A stretch of DNA of 64,000 nt from Arthrobacter sp. B3I9. Lineage in GTDB: Bacteria > Actinomycetota > Actinomycetes > Actinomycetales > Micrococcaceae. Where the stretch lies: contig NZ_JAUSYO010000001.1 of NCBI RefSeq assembly GCF_030816935.1, forward strand, positions 1,798,001 through 1,862,000, written 5' to 3'. This document shows positions 27,165 through 36,538 of this stretch, one piece after another (position 1 is the first letter of the stretch; each line of letters starts with the position of its first letter). The notes beneath the pieces were generated by a model. It was not told where the DNA came from. It ran no database searches and was given only the letters and a program-made list of their open reading frames with translations. The translations under genes and the position numbers were made by a program.

Positions 27165-28310
27165 CTATCCGCCGGTGAACTCGGCAATCCGCGACCCGAC
27201 GCCCAGCAGGTCTTCGATCGCGGCCACGGTCCGGGCGGCAGCCTTTCCGTCACCATAGGGGTTGACGGCGTTGGCCATGCCCGCAAAGTGGACCTCATCA
27301 TGCAGCAGGCGCGCCACCTCGTCAACAATCCTGTCCTCGTCCGTTCCGATCAGGAGCACCGTCCCGGCGTCCACCGCTTCGGGACGCTCGGTGTTCTCGC
27401 GCATCACGAGAACCGGCTTGCCCAGGCTGGGGGCTTCCTCCTGGACGCCGCCGGAGTCGGTCAGTACGACGTCGGCGATGGACAGGAGGCGGGTGAACTC
27501 GCCGTACGCCAGCGGTTCCGTGACCAAGACGTTGGGCGTGCCGTCCACCCACGGCAGCACCGCCTCGCGTACCACCGGGTTCTTATGGACCGGAAGGACA
27601 ATCACCAGGTCCGGCTCGGCTTCGGCGATCCGGGCCAGCGCACGCCCAACGCCGCGCATGGCCTCGCCCTGGTTCTCCCGGCGGTGTGTGGTGACGAGCA
27701 GGACGCGGCGGCCGCCGGCGGCCAGTTCCTCCAACCGGGGGTCCGTGAAGGGGAGCTGCTTATCCACTGTGGCCAGGAGGGCATCGATCACGGTGTTGCC
27801 GGTCACCACAATGTCCGCCGGATTTATGCCCTCGGCGAGGAGGTTGGCGCGGCTGGTGGCCGTAGGCGCCAGGTGAAGGCGGGTGATCTGGCTGGTCATC
27901 TTCCGGTTGGCTTCCTCGGGGAAGGGGGAGAGCAGGTCCCCGCTGCGCAGGCCCGCCTCCACGTGCACCACGGGAATGCCGTGGTAGAAGGCGGCGATCG
28001 CCGCCGCAGTGGAGGTTGTGGTGTCGCCCTGGACCACGACGGCGTTCGGCCTCGTGTCTGCGAAGAGCTTCTCCAAGCCCTCCATGGTGCGGGTCATGAT
28101 GCCTGACAGGGACTGGCCCTGCTGCAGGATGTCCAGGTCATGATCCGGAACAATGCCGAACAGCTCGTTGACCTGGTCCAGCATCTCCCGGTGCTGGCCC
28201 GTGACGGTGACTATGCAGCGGAAATGGGCCGAATGCTGCAGGGCACTGACGATCGGAGCCATCTTGATGGCCTCGGGCCGGGTGCCGAAAATCGGCATGA
28301 TGCTGAACAT
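27165..28310 (-). CDS. wecB: UDP-N-acetylglucosamine 2-epimerase (non-hydrolysing)
   Basis: The 381-residue protein has the GT-B epimerase motifs FGTRPEAIKMAPI, VQGDTTTSTAAAIAAFY, HVEAGLRSGDLLSPFPEE, TTHRRENQGEAM, LTDSGGVQEEAPSLGKPV and RENTERPEAV. It converts UDP-GlcNAc to UDP-ManNAc in the cytoplasm. Together with the WecC-like dehydrogenase at 9.1 kb it would make UDP-ManNAcA. A ribosome site CTGGGGGA precedes the ATG. A second Met five codons in is an alternative start. Codon usage is core-like, unlike the 10-25 kb segment. Confidence 0.93.
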   Translation of the reverse strand: MFSIMPIFGTRPEAIKMAPIVSALQHSAHFRCIVTVTGQHREMLDQVNELFGIVPDHDLDILQQGQSLSGIMTRTMEGLEKLFADTRPNAVVVQGDTTTSTAAAIAAFYHGIPVVHVEAGLRSGDLLSPFPEEANRKMTSQITRLHLAPTATSRANLLAEGINPADIVVTGNTVIDALLATVDKQLPFTDPRLEELAAGGRRVLLVTTHRRENQGEAMRGVGRALARIAEAEPDLVIVLPVHKNPVVREAVLPWVDGTPNVLVTEPLAYGEFTRLLSIADVVLTDSGGVQEEAPSLGKPVLVMRENTERPEAVDAGTVLLIGTDEDRIVDEVARLLHDEVHFAGMANAVNPYGDGKAAARTVAAIEDLLGVGSRIAEFTGG

Positions 28311-28345
28311 GGAATTTCCCCCAGGAAGCGAGATCGGTTGTTGGG

Positions 28346-28627
28346 TCAGCCCAGCAGCAGCAGGGCGAGGATCAGGGCGGGAACGCTGACGGCAACGAAG
28401 ATGACTGCCAGCAGGGCCCCGAGGCGTTTTCGGGCGTAGGCCACGTCCACGTCGTCGACGTCGGGCTCGGCGGTGCGCTTAGCGGTTGCCAGGGGCTCGC
28501 CGGACAGCGGGAACGGCTCGACGCCGGGGACCAGGAGGGCGTCCGGGATCTCCCCGTGCAGCGGGCGGCGACGCAGGTGCCGCGGTGCGGCCACCAGCGG
28601 GGGAGTACCGTCGGCAGGATTGTCCAC
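28346..28627 (-). CDS. Small membrane protein, tail-anchored
   Basis: The 93-residue protein starts with GTG 28627, 7 nt after a strong AGGAGGA ribosome site. Residues 1-65 are hydrophilic and Pro/Arg-rich (PRHLRRRPLHGEIPDALLVPG, acidic DVDDVDVAYARKR). The final ~25 residues form one hydrophobic helix (LGALLAVIFVAVSVPALILA). It precedes wecB by 35 nt and is probably in its transcript. No family was recognised. Confidence 0.65.
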   Translation of the reverse strand: MDNPADGTPPLVAAPRHLRRRPLHGEIPDALLVPGVEPFPLSGEPLATAKRTAEPDVDDVDVAYARKRLGALLAVIFVAVSVPALILALLLLG

Positions 28628-28695
28628 GGTCTCGTCCTCCTCGCCCTAACTGGCCCTTGAACGGGCTGACGGCTGCAACCCGATGCCTTCAATTC

Positions 28696-29283
28696 TTACA
28701 TTCCCGCCCCTTTATCCACGCATTCCGGCCGCAGGGAAGCGTCAATCAGCCCGCCGGTTTCGATGACAAACCGGCGCAGCCACTGCCACAGATCCAGGTC
28801 GGGATGCGAGGCGGCCATCTGGACTTCCGCCGTCGTGCACTGGGTGATCAGCCGGCCCGCGCGCGTGACGTGGTAGCTGGAGGTGACCACGGTGACGGAC
28901 TTCCACCCGTTGAGCAAAACCAGCCGAGAAACGGCCTGGGCCTCACCCCGGGTGTCCAGATCAGGTGGCCGGAAACAGATGAGGGACGAATTTGGAAAAG
29001 CGGCGGAGCCGCAGACGGCGTCCGCCACCCTGTTGCCGAACGTGTCGGTGCGGGACAGCACCAGGACGGGAATCCCCAGGTCCTGCTGGATTTCCAGCGC
29101 AGCGGGCAACCGCTCCGACGCGGCGCCCCCGAGCACGATTACAGCGTCCGTGCGGTGCAGGCTCAGGGGATCCGTGTTGGCGAAGAGCTGTAGCGCGATG
29201 ACCAGCCACAACAGGAAGCCTCCCGCGGTAAACGCAAGCGCCCTGCGGGTGGCGGTGGTCGCCGCGGGGGCGGAAGGAAGCAC
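28696..29283 (-). CDS. YdcF-family (DUF218) membrane protein
   Basis: The 195-residue protein has one N-terminal transmembrane helix (ALAFTAGGFLLWLVIALQLF). The DUF218 fold follows: DAVIVLGGAASERLPAALEI, LGIPVLVLSRTD, DTRGEAQAVSRLV and SVTVVTSSYHVTRAGRLI. Relatives include YdcF and SanA, which are linked to envelope and vancomycin-barrier phenotypes; the reaction is undefined. It diverges from thiL and is read towards wecB. Confidence 0.82.
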   Translation of the reverse strand: MLPSAPAATTATRRALAFTAGGFLLWLVIALQLFANTDPLSLHRTDAVIVLGGAASERLPAALEIQQDLGIPVLVLSRTDTFGNRVADAVCGSAAFPNSSLICFRPPDLDTRGEAQAVSRLVLLNGWKSVTVVTSSYHVTRAGRLITQCTTAEVQMAASHPDLDLWQWLRRFVIETGGLIDASLRPECVDKGAGM

Positions 29284-29376
29284 GGCGTTGAGTATTTCAC
29301 GCCTGGATCACCGGGCGTAGTCGTGGGACCATCCTAGGCCGAGAACTTTGTCCCAGCCCCGCGGTAGCGTAGGGAT

Positions 29377-30447
29377 GTGCTTGAATCGACAGCCCCTGAA
29401 CCAGCCGCGCCGGAGGCGTCCCTCCCCGACGCTGACCTGACTGTGTCGCGACTGTCCGAGTCCGAACTCCTGGGACGGATCTTCCCCCGGCTCAACCGGG
29501 GCCCCGACACCAACGCCGCGGTCCTGCTGGGCCCCGGAGACGACGCCGCGATCGTGGCGGCGCCGGACGGCCGCACAGTGATCAGCATCGACACGCAGGT
29601 TCAGGACCAGGACTTCCGGCTCGAGTGGAACAACGGGTACCGCACGAGCGGCTACGACGTCGGCTGGAAGGCCGCCGCGCAGAACCTCAGCGACATCAAC
29701 GCCATGGGTGCCCGTGCCACCTCCTTGGTGGTGAGCCTGACCATGACCCCGGCGACCCCGGTGGCCTGGGTGGAAGACTTCGCCGACGGACTGACAGCGG
29801 GACTCCAAGGGCTTGGCGCGGGGGACTGCGCCGTTGCGGGCGGCGATCTGGGCCGGGGGCGGGAGCTGGCGGTGAGCGTGGCGATTCTGGGAACCCTCGA
29901 CGGCGGGGATCCGGTCCTGCGGTCCGGGGCGCTCCCGGGGGACACCGTGGCGCTTGCCGGAACCGTCGGCCGCGCCGCAGCCGGACTGGCCCTGCTCGAG
30001 TCCTCAGTCCCCGTCCAGTCCCTGGGCCCGGCCCAGCGCGCCCTGATGGACACCCAGTGCCGGCCCCACCCGCCCCTCGCAGCGGGACCGCTGGCCCGGC
30101 ATGCCGGTGCCACCTCCATGATGGACATTTCCGACGGACTGGTGCGCGACGGCGGCCGGCTGGCGGAGGCCAGCGGCCAGGTGCTCAACCTGGACCCGCA
30201 GGCGCTGAAGGCGCTCGCCGTGCCGCTGCTGCCGGCGGCCGAGCTGCTGGGCGCCGAACCTCTGGCCTGGGTCCTGGGCGGCGGAGAAGACCACGGCCTG
30301 CTGGCCACATTCCCCGCGGCCCTTCGGCTACCTCACGGTTTCACTGCGATAGGCTCGGTGGAAGCGCCTTCACCAACGGACAGTACCGGCGTCACGATCG
30401 CGGGCAGGCCCGCCGACACTGTGGGATGGGATCACTTTGCAGACTAA
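29377..30447 (+). CDS. thiL: Thiamine-monophosphate kinase
   Basis: GTG 29377 follows AGGGAT. The 356-residue protein has the ThiL motifs LGPGDDAAIV, ISIDTQVQDQDF, DVGWKAAAQNLSDINAMGA, AGGDLGRG, MMDISDGLVRDGGRLAEAS and GGGEDHGLLATFP. It phosphorylates thiamine monophosphate to thiamine diphosphate using ATP in the cytoplasm. It fits with thiC and its TPP riboswitch about 30 kb downstream in the window. The N-terminal ~20 Pro/Ala/Glu-rich residues are an extra. It overlaps the following gene by 11 nt. Confidence 0.93.
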   Translation: MLESTAPEPAAPEASLPDADLTVSRLSESELLGRIFPRLNRGPDTNAAVLLGPGDDAAIVAAPDGRTVISIDTQVQDQDFRLEWNNGYRTSGYDVGWKAAAQNLSDINAMGARATSLVVSLTMTPATPVAWVEDFADGLTAGLQGLGAGDCAVAGGDLGRGRELAVSVAILGTLDGGDPVLRSGALPGDTVALAGTVGRAAAGLALLESSVPVQSLGPAQRALMDTQCRPHPPLAAGPLARHAGATSMMDISDGLVRDGGRLAEASGQVLNLDPQALKALAVPLLPAAELLGAEPLAWVLGGGEDHGLLATFPAALRLPHGFTAIGSVEAPSPTDSTGVTIAGRPADTVGWDHFAD

Positions 30448-31588
30448 GATTGCCGCCAACGCGCAAGCGATGAAGCGGTGGTTGGGCAAGGCAGAAACAA
30501 CGCTCGGCAACCACAGCGACCGCCTGAACGCCATCAACATTTTTCCGGTAGCCGACGGCGACACCGGAACCAACCTGTACCTGACGGTGCGGGCGGCGGC
30601 GCACGCTCTGCAGGGCATCAACACCGGCTCGAACCCGGCCACGGCCGCAATCCCGGTGATCACCCGGGACCTTGCCCAGCACGCCGCAGGCTTGCCCAAC
30701 CACGCCCCAGCGTCGTCCGATCCCGTCCAGAGCGACGTCGGCATCGTCCTCGCCACGGCCGGGCAGGCCGCCATGGAGCAGGCGCGCGGCAACTCCGGCA
30801 CGCTCCTGGCTGTTTTCCTCTGCGCCGCCGCGGAGCCCCTCGCAGGCCACACCCGGCTGAGCGGCCCGCTGCTGGCCGCTGCGCTGAACCGGGCCCAGAT
30901 CAGGGCCTGGTCCGCGCTAAGCGACCCCGTGCCGGGAACGATGCTCTCCGTCATGGAAGCGGCGGCCCGTGCAGCCGCGGCGGTGGACTCCGCCCACGAA
31001 GGCGACGACAGCAACCATGCGCTGGGGCTGGCGCTGGACGCAGCCGTCGAAGCGGCCCTGGCGGCGGTGGTGCGGACCGAGGACCAGCTCGACGCCCTCC
31101 AGGCCGCCCACGTGGTGGACGCCGGCGGCGTCGGAATGCTGCTGATCCTCGATTGCCTGCGGTCCGCCGTCCTCGGCGAAGAGCTGCAGGGCGAGCTCCT
31201 GGACGGACTGCACGGCTACGACGTCCAGGACCCGCACATCCACTCCGCGATGCCCCGCGACGAGGGCGTGGAAGTGATGTGCACCATCCAGCTCTCGCCG
31301 CTGGATGCCGCCATGCTGCGCCAGCGGCTCGATGAGCTGGGTGATTCCGTCATCATGAGCCAGGTGGGCGGCGTCGCCGACGAGTCCGGGCGTTACCGGT
31401 GGCGGGTCCACGTCCATGTCCTGGACGCTGGGCCGGCGGTGACGCTCATCCGTTCACTCGGCGACCCTTCCGACGTCTCCATCAGCGAGCTTGCTGTGCC
31501 GCGTGAACCGGAACCGCGTGAACCAGAACCGCGTGAACCGGAACCGCATGAACCGGAACTCCGGGACCCGGACGGACATGAACGCTGA
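30437..31588 (+). CDS. DhaL/DAK2-domain phosphatase-like protein (FakA/YloV N-terminal type)
   Basis: TTG 30437 overlaps thiL by 11 nt; an in-frame ATG at 30470 is the alternative start. The 383-residue protein has the DhaL domain at ~10-205 (INIFPVADGDTGTNLYLTV with metal-binding aspartates, RGNSGTLLAVFL, DAGGVGMLLILDCL). The FakA-like middle domain follows (EVMCTIQLSPLDAA, DSVIMSQVGG). The FakA C-terminal DegV-partner domain is missing. The tail holds four near-exact 5-residue REPEP-type repeats (31502-31561). recG starts inside the last codons. It may phosphorylate fatty acids or dihydroxyacetone-like substrates; the role is unproven. Confidence 0.82.
   Translation: MQTKIAANAQAMKRWLGKAETTLGNHSDRLNAINIFPVADGDTGTNLYLTVRAAAHALQGINTGSNPATAAIPVITRDLAQHAAGLPNHAPASSDPVQSDVGIVLATAGQAAMEQARGNSGTLLAVFLCAAAEPLAGHTRLSGPLLAAALNRAQIRAWSALSDPVPGTMLSVMEAAARAAAAVDSAHEGDDSNHALGLALDAAVEAALAAVVRTEDQLDALQAAHVVDAGGVGMLLILDCLRSAVLGEELQGELLDGLHGYDVQDPHIHSAMPRDEGVEVMCTIQLSPLDAAMLRQRLDELGDSVIMSQVGGVADESGRYRWRVHVHVLDAGPAVTLIRSLGDPSDVSISELAVPREPEPREPEPREPEPHEPELRDPDGHER
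31502..31561 (+). repeat. Four 15-bp in-frame tandem repeats encoding REPEP
   Basis: Units of 15 bp starting CGTGAACC repeat at 31502, 31517, 31532 and 31547, with one to three substitutions. They extend the C-terminus of the DhaL-domain protein and end just before the recG start. Confidence 0.85.
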
Positions 31589-33837
31589 ACTGGACCTGGG
31601 CCTCGAGCGCCGGATCGGCAAGCGCTCCGCGGCGGTCATCGAAAAACACCTTGGCATCAGCACCGTCGGCGGGCTGCTGAACTACTTTCCCCGCCGCTAC
31701 CTGAGCCGTGGCGAGCTGACCCCGATCAGCGAGGTCCCGCTGGATGAGGAAGTGACCCTCATCGCCCGCGTGATCTCCAACAGCACCCGGGCCATGCGGG
31801 CCCGCCGCGGTTCCCTGACCGACGTCGTGATCTCCGACGACGCCGGGGGAGCCGGTGGTGCCCAGCGGCCCGCCGGCGCCGGCATGCCGGGGACCCTCAA
31901 GGTGAGCTTCTTCAACGGCTTCCGCGCCAAGGCCGAACTCCAGCCGGGCCGGCGTGCCATGTTTTTCGGGGAAGGTCACCCGGTATGGCGGCTCGCTCGG
32001 ACTGACCAACCCCGATTTCCTGCTGCTCGATGAGGACCCGGATGCCCCCGGCATGGATCCGGAAAAGCTCGCGGCCATGCCCATCCCCGTTTATCCCGCC
32101 ACCGCCAAGCTGACCAGCTGGTCCATCCAGAAGGTGATCGCCACCCTGCTTGACACGGTGGAGCTGGACGCCCTGCCTGACCCGCTCCCGGCGGAGATCG
32201 CGGCCCGGGAGAAGTTCCTGCCCGTCGCGGACGCTTACCGCCTCATCCACGCCCCGCAGACCCCGCCGGACTGGCAGCGGGCCCGCGACCGGTTCCGGTA
32301 CCAGGAAGCGCTCGTGCTCCAGTCCGCCCTGGCCCGGCGCCGGGCGCAGCTCGCCGCCGAAGAAGCCACCGCCCGGCGACCGGTTGCGGACGGCCTGCTG
32401 GCCGCCTTCGACCGCCAGCTGCCGTTCACCCTGACGGCCGGCCAGTCCGCCGTCGGCAAGACACTCGCCGAGGAGCTCGCCCAGGATTCCCCGATGAACC
32501 GGCTGCTGCAGGGCGAGGTGGGCTCCGGGAAGACGATCGTGGCCCTGCGGGCCATGCTGCAGGTGGTCGACGCCGGGGGACAGGCTGCGCTGCTGGCCCC
32601 GACCGAGGTCCTTGCCGCGCAGCACTACGAATCGATCCGCCGCACGCTCGGCCCGCTGTCCCGGGACGGACTGCTTGGCGGGTTCGGTGCCGAGGCGGTG
32701 CAGGTCACCCTGCTGACCGGGTCCATGCCGACGGCGGCGCGGAAGCAGGCGATGCTTGATGCCGCCTCCGGGACCGCCGGGATCGTGATCGGCACCCACG
32801 CGCTGCTGAGCGAGAACGTTTCCTTCTATGACCTTGGCCTGATCGTGGTGGACGAGCAGCACCGTTTCGGTGTGGAACAGCGGGACCTGCTCCGTTCGAA
32901 GGCAAGCAGGCCTCCGCACCTGTTGGTCATGACCGCCACGCCCATCCCGCGGACCGTGGCCATGACGGTCTTCGGCGACCTCGAAACGTCCGTGCTTGAC
33001 GAGCTTCCGGCCGGACGCGCGCCGATCAGCACGCACGTGGTGGGGCTGGCCGAGAATCCCGGCTGGGCCGGGCGCATCTGGTCCCGCTCGCGCGAGGAGA
33101 TCGACGCCGGGCACCAGGTCTATGTCGTCTGCCCCAAGATCGGCGACGATGACGACGGCGACTTCAGCCCCGGCGAGGCCGAACCGTCCGCCGCGGACCT
33201 CGAGGGGGACAACGGCGCCCGCGAGCTGGCGTCGGTCACCGGTGTCGTCGAACATCTCCGGGACGAGCCGGCGCTGGCCGGGGTGGCCCTCGCGCCGCTG
33301 CACGGCCGCCAGGATCCGGTGCTCAAGTCCCGGACCATGGCCTCGTTCACCGCCAATGAAACCAAGCTGCTCGTGTCCACCACGGTGATCGAGGTCGGCG
33401 TCGACGTGCACAACGCCACGCTCATGGTGATCCTCGACGCGGACAGATTCGGGATTTCCCAGTTGCACCAGCTCCGCGGCCGGGTGGGCCGGGGCGGCCT
33501 GCCCGGGACCTGCCTGCTCGTCACCACCCTGGAACCGGGCCATCCCAGCCGCCGGCGGCTCGAGGCCGTGGCCTCCACGACCGACGGGTTCGAACTGTCC
33601 CAGGAGGACCTCAAGCTGCGCCGCGAGGGCGACATCCTGGGGGCCTCGCAGTCGGGCGGCAGGTCCACCCTGAAGCTCCTGCGGGTCCTCGAGCACGAGG
33701 ACATCATCGCCCGGGCCCGGCAGGACGCCCAGCGGATCGTGGCGGCGGACCCCTCGCTCGCGGCCCATGCGGGGCTCGCCGGTGCAATTGACGATTACCT
33801 GAACCCCGAAAAGGAGGCGTTCCTTGAACGTGGCTAG
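31578..33837 (+). pseudogene. recG: ATP-dependent DNA helicase RecG, single-base frameshift
   Basis: ATG 31578 opens RecG (MNAELDLGLERRIGKRS), and the product should be about 752 residues. The N-terminal frame runs to residue ~131 (GRRAMFFG) and then ends at 32033. The rest continues in the +1 frame from GKVTRYGGSLGLTNPDF, so one extra G in the GGGG run at 31968-31971 explains the break. Downstream are Walker A (GEVGSGKT), DEQHRFG, TATPIPRT and helicase motif VI-type QLRGRVGRGG. RecG remodels stalled forks and branches. The break falls in the wedge (OB) domain; a restart at GTG 31954 would lack it. It could be a sequencing error. Confidence 0.85.
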
Positions 33838-33867
33838 CAGAATCCTCCCCCCGACGGCGGCCCGGCG

Positions 33868-34497
33868 GTGAGCCGCATCATCACCGGCGTCGCCGGCGGA
33901 ATGGCGCTGGCAAGCGTGCCCGGATCGCTTACTCGGCCCACCACCGACCGGGTCAAGGAAGCACTCTTTTCCCGGCTGGACGCCTTTGAGGTGGTGGCGG
34001 ATGCCCGCGTCCTGGACCTTTACGCCGGCTCCGGTTCGCTCGGTGTGGAAAGTGCCAGCCGCGGCGCGCAATCCGTGGACCTGGTGGAATTCGCGGCCAA
34101 GGCCAGCGAGGTGTGCCAGCGGAACGCGGACCTCCTCAACACAGTGGCGGGCCGCAAGGTGGTCTCGGTGCACCGTTCCAAGGTCGAGTCCTTCCTCGAC
34201 CGGGCCGCGGACGACGCGCGCTGGGACCTCGTCTTCCTGGACCCGCCCTACCCGCTGGAGGAAGCGGCGCTGGCCCAGGTCCTGGCCAAGCTCGCACCGC
34301 ACCTGGCGGAAGGCGCCGTCGTGGTGGTGGAACGTTCCGCGCGGACGCCGGAGCCGGTATGGCCGGAAGGCCTGGAGCGGTTCGCCGAGCGCAAGTACGG
34401 CGAAACCAGGCTCTGGTTCGCCGAACCCGGGGTGGAGGAAGTTCCGGAAGCAGATCTCGCCGAGGCCCTCGACGAGCAGCCGGAGGATGAAAGCTAG
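33868..34497 (+). CDS. rsmD: 16S rRNA (guanine(966)-N2)-methyltransferase
   Basis: GTG 33868 starts a 209-residue protein with the RsmD family features SRIITGVAGGMALASVPG, RPTTDRVKEALFSRL, the SAM-binding DLYAGSGSLGVESASRG and the catalytic DPPY in LVFLDPPYPL. It methylates G966 of 16S rRNA during small-subunit assembly. It follows recG after 30 nt, a conserved order. The C-terminal ~20 residues are acidic. Its stop overlaps the convergent downstream gene by 4 nt. Confidence 0.92.
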   Translation: MSRIITGVAGGMALASVPGSLTRPTTDRVKEALFSRLDAFEVVADARVLDLYAGSGSLGVESASRGAQSVDLVEFAAKASEVCQRNADLLNTVAGRKVVSVHRSKVESFLDRAADDARWDLVFLDPPYPLEEAALAQVLAKLAPHLAEGAVVVVERSARTPEPVWPEGLERFAERKYGETRLWFAEPGVEEVPEADLAEALDEQPEDES

Positions 34498-35279
34498 TCC
34501 GACAGCACGTCCAGGCCGACGCCGGAGAGCACCTTGGCAGGGTGGGGTCCGCGGGCGGTCAGCGCCGCTGTCCACACCTCCGGCCACGGGCCCTGCGTCC
34601 CGGTCAGGATGATGTTGCCGGGATACCGGCCGCTGAACATGCCGGCCTCCGCGAATGCGGCCACGTCCGCTATGGCCCGGCGGAGCGCCGCCACCTGGCT
34701 CCGCACCAGGGTCAGTCCGGGTTCGTCGCCCACGTTGACGATCAGCACCCCCCGCGGGGTCAGCTTGGCGGCCGCCTCCCGGTAGAACTCCGTACAGGCA
34801 AGGTGCGCCGGCGCTTCGGGGCCGGAGAAAATGTCCAGAATCACGACGTCGAAGCGCAGCTCGGGCGGCAACTCCGTCAGGGCATCCCTCGCGTCGCCGA
34901 TCAGCGTGTGGAGGCGGGTGCCCTCGGGCAGCGGGAGGCGGTCCAGCACAAAGTCCAGCAGCTCCCGTTCCAGCTCCACGGCGTACTGCTCGGAGCCGGG
35001 CCGCGTGGCCTGGAGGTAGCGGGCCAGGGTGAGGGCCCCTGCTCCGAGGTGGAGGGCCGTGACTGGTTCACCCCACGGCGCCGCGAGGTCCACAACATGC
35101 CCGATCCGGCGCAGGTATTCGTAGAAGATGTCCGAGGGGTCGGCCAGGTTCACGTGCGACTGCTCGGCACCGCCGATGCTGAGCACGAAGCCGCCCTCTG
35201 TGAACTCATCAGGCTCGATCGTGGCGTGCTGGCCGGTGGTCCGCAGGAAACGCGTTGCCGCCGCCGGGGTTTCCCCCAT
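34494..35279 (-). CDS. Spermidine-synthase-like protein
   Basis: The 261-residue protein has a methyltransferase-like Rossmann domain with LHLGAGALTLARYLQ (glycine loop), a VELERELLDFV acidic strand and DVVILDIFSGPEAPAHL. This matches the single-domain spermidine synthase-like family common in actinobacteria. True aminopropyltransferase activity is doubtful because no polyamine operon is near. Its start codon shares a base with the aminotransferase stop, so the two genes are translationally coupled. Confidence 0.82.
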   Translation of the reverse strand: MGETPAAATRFLRTTGQHATIEPDEFTEGGFVLSIGGAEQSHVNLADPSDIFYEYLRRIGHVVDLAAPWGEPVTALHLGAGALTLARYLQATRPGSEQYAVELERELLDFVLDRLPLPEGTRLHTLIGDARDALTELPPELRFDVVILDIFSGPEAPAHLACTEFYREAAAKLTPRGVLIVNVGDEPGLTLVRSQVAALRRAIADVAAFAEAGMFSGRYPGNIILTGTQGPWPEVWTAALTARGPHPAKVLSGVGLDVLSD

Positions 35280-36490
35280 CAGAGCCTGTCCCGGAGCGTC
35301 GCGAGCCGCTCCGCAGCCTCCTGCAGGACATCGATGCGCTTGCAGAAGGCGAATCGCAGCAGGCTGCGGGTGCGCTCGGCCCCCTCCGGGTGGCAGAAGA
35401 CCGGTACCGGAATGGCGGCCACGCCGACCAGCTCCGGGAGCCGGCGGGCGAGGTCGACTGCATCGGAGATGCCCAGCGGTGCGGTGTCCACGTTCACGAA
35501 GTACGTCCCCTGCGGGGTGAAGACGTCCAGTCCCGCCGCGCGGAGTCCGGCGCTGAGGATGTCCCGCTTGAGCTGGAGGGTGTCGGCGATCCCGGTATAG
35601 AACTCGTCCGGCAGGCCGAGGCCCACCGCGATCGCGCCCTGGAACGGCGTCCCGGAGCTGTAGCTGAGGAACTGCTTGACCGTCCGGGCGGCGGAAACCA
35701 GATGCTCCGGGCCGCTGAGCCAGCCAATCTTCCAGCCGGTGAAGGAAAACGTCTTACCGGCCGAGGAAATGGTGAGGGTGCGTTCCTCGGCACCGGGCAG
35801 GGTGGCCACCGGGATGTGGCGGACGCCAAAGGTGAGGTGTTCGTACACCTCGTCGCTGATGATCACGGCGTCGTATTTCGTGGCGAGCTCGACGACGCGC
35901 TCCAGCACCTCGCGGGGGAACACCGCTCCCGTGGGGTTGTGCGGGTTGTTGAGCAGCACCACTTTGGTGTTGTTGTTGAAGGCGGCCTCGAGGGCGTCCA
36001 TGTCAGGCATGAAATCCGGTGCCAGCAACGGGGCCGTAACGTGGCGGGCACCTGAGAGTCCGACGATGGCGCCGTAGGAATCGTAGAACGGCTCGAAGGT
36101 GAGGACCTCGTCGCCGGGGCCCACGAGGGCCAGGAGCGCGGCGGCGATGGCCTCGGTGGCGCCGGTAGTGACGATGATTTCGGTCTGCGGGTCCGGCGTC
36201 AGGCCGTAAAAGCGTTCCTGGTGGACCGAGACGGCCTCCCGGAGCTCCACGATGCCCTTGCCGGGGGCGTACTGGTTATAGCCTGCGGCGATTGCCGCCT
36301 GGGCGGCCGCTTTGATCTCCGCCGGCCCGTCCTCGTCCGGGAAACCCTGTCCCAGGTTGATGGCGCCCGTCCCCAGCGCGAGGGTGGTCATTTCTTCGAA
36401 GATCGTGACGCCCAGGGTGCCTTGGGCGGAGAGCAGGTTGGCGCCGGTCGCGGCCCGCTGCCATGGGTACGGCTGGTGAGTTGCTGACAT
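35279..36490 (-). CDS. PLP-dependent aminotransferase class I/II
   Basis: The 403-residue protein is a fold-type I aminotransferase: INLGQGFPDEDGP, GYNQYAPGKGIVELREAV, NNPHNPTGAVF, IISDEVYEHL, the PLP lysine in TISSAGKTFSFTGWKIG and the substrate arginine in RSLLRFAFCK. It most resembles the YbdL/DapC/kynurenine aminotransferase subgroup (methionine or N-succinyl-DAP aminotransferase). The specific substrate is not decidable. It is coupled to the spermidine-synthase-like gene downstream and diverges from coaD. Confidence 0.87.
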   Translation of the reverse strand: MSATHQPYPWQRAATGANLLSAQGTLGVTIFEEMTTLALGTGAINLGQGFPDEDGPAEIKAAAQAAIAAGYNQYAPGKGIVELREAVSVHQERFYGLTPDPQTEIIVTTGATEAIAAALLALVGPGDEVLTFEPFYDSYGAIVGLSGARHVTAPLLAPDFMPDMDALEAAFNNNTKVVLLNNPHNPTGAVFPREVLERVVELATKYDAVIISDEVYEHLTFGVRHIPVATLPGAEERTLTISSAGKTFSFTGWKIGWLSGPEHLVSAARTVKQFLSYSSGTPFQGAIAVGLGLPDEFYTGIADTLQLKRDILSAGLRAAGLDVFTPQGTYFVNVDTAPLGISDAVDLARRLPELVGVAAIPVPVFCHPEGAERTRSLLRFAFCKRIDVLQEAAERLATLRDRL

Positions 36491-36538
36491 TCAGTCATGT
36501 TATCCCGCTCCGCGCCGTCGATACGGTAGGTTCGGAGC

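Noticed and set aside
27113..27328. N-terminal extension of the metallophosphoesterase
   Set aside because: It overlaps wecB and would bury the twin-arginine signal, which starts at 27112.
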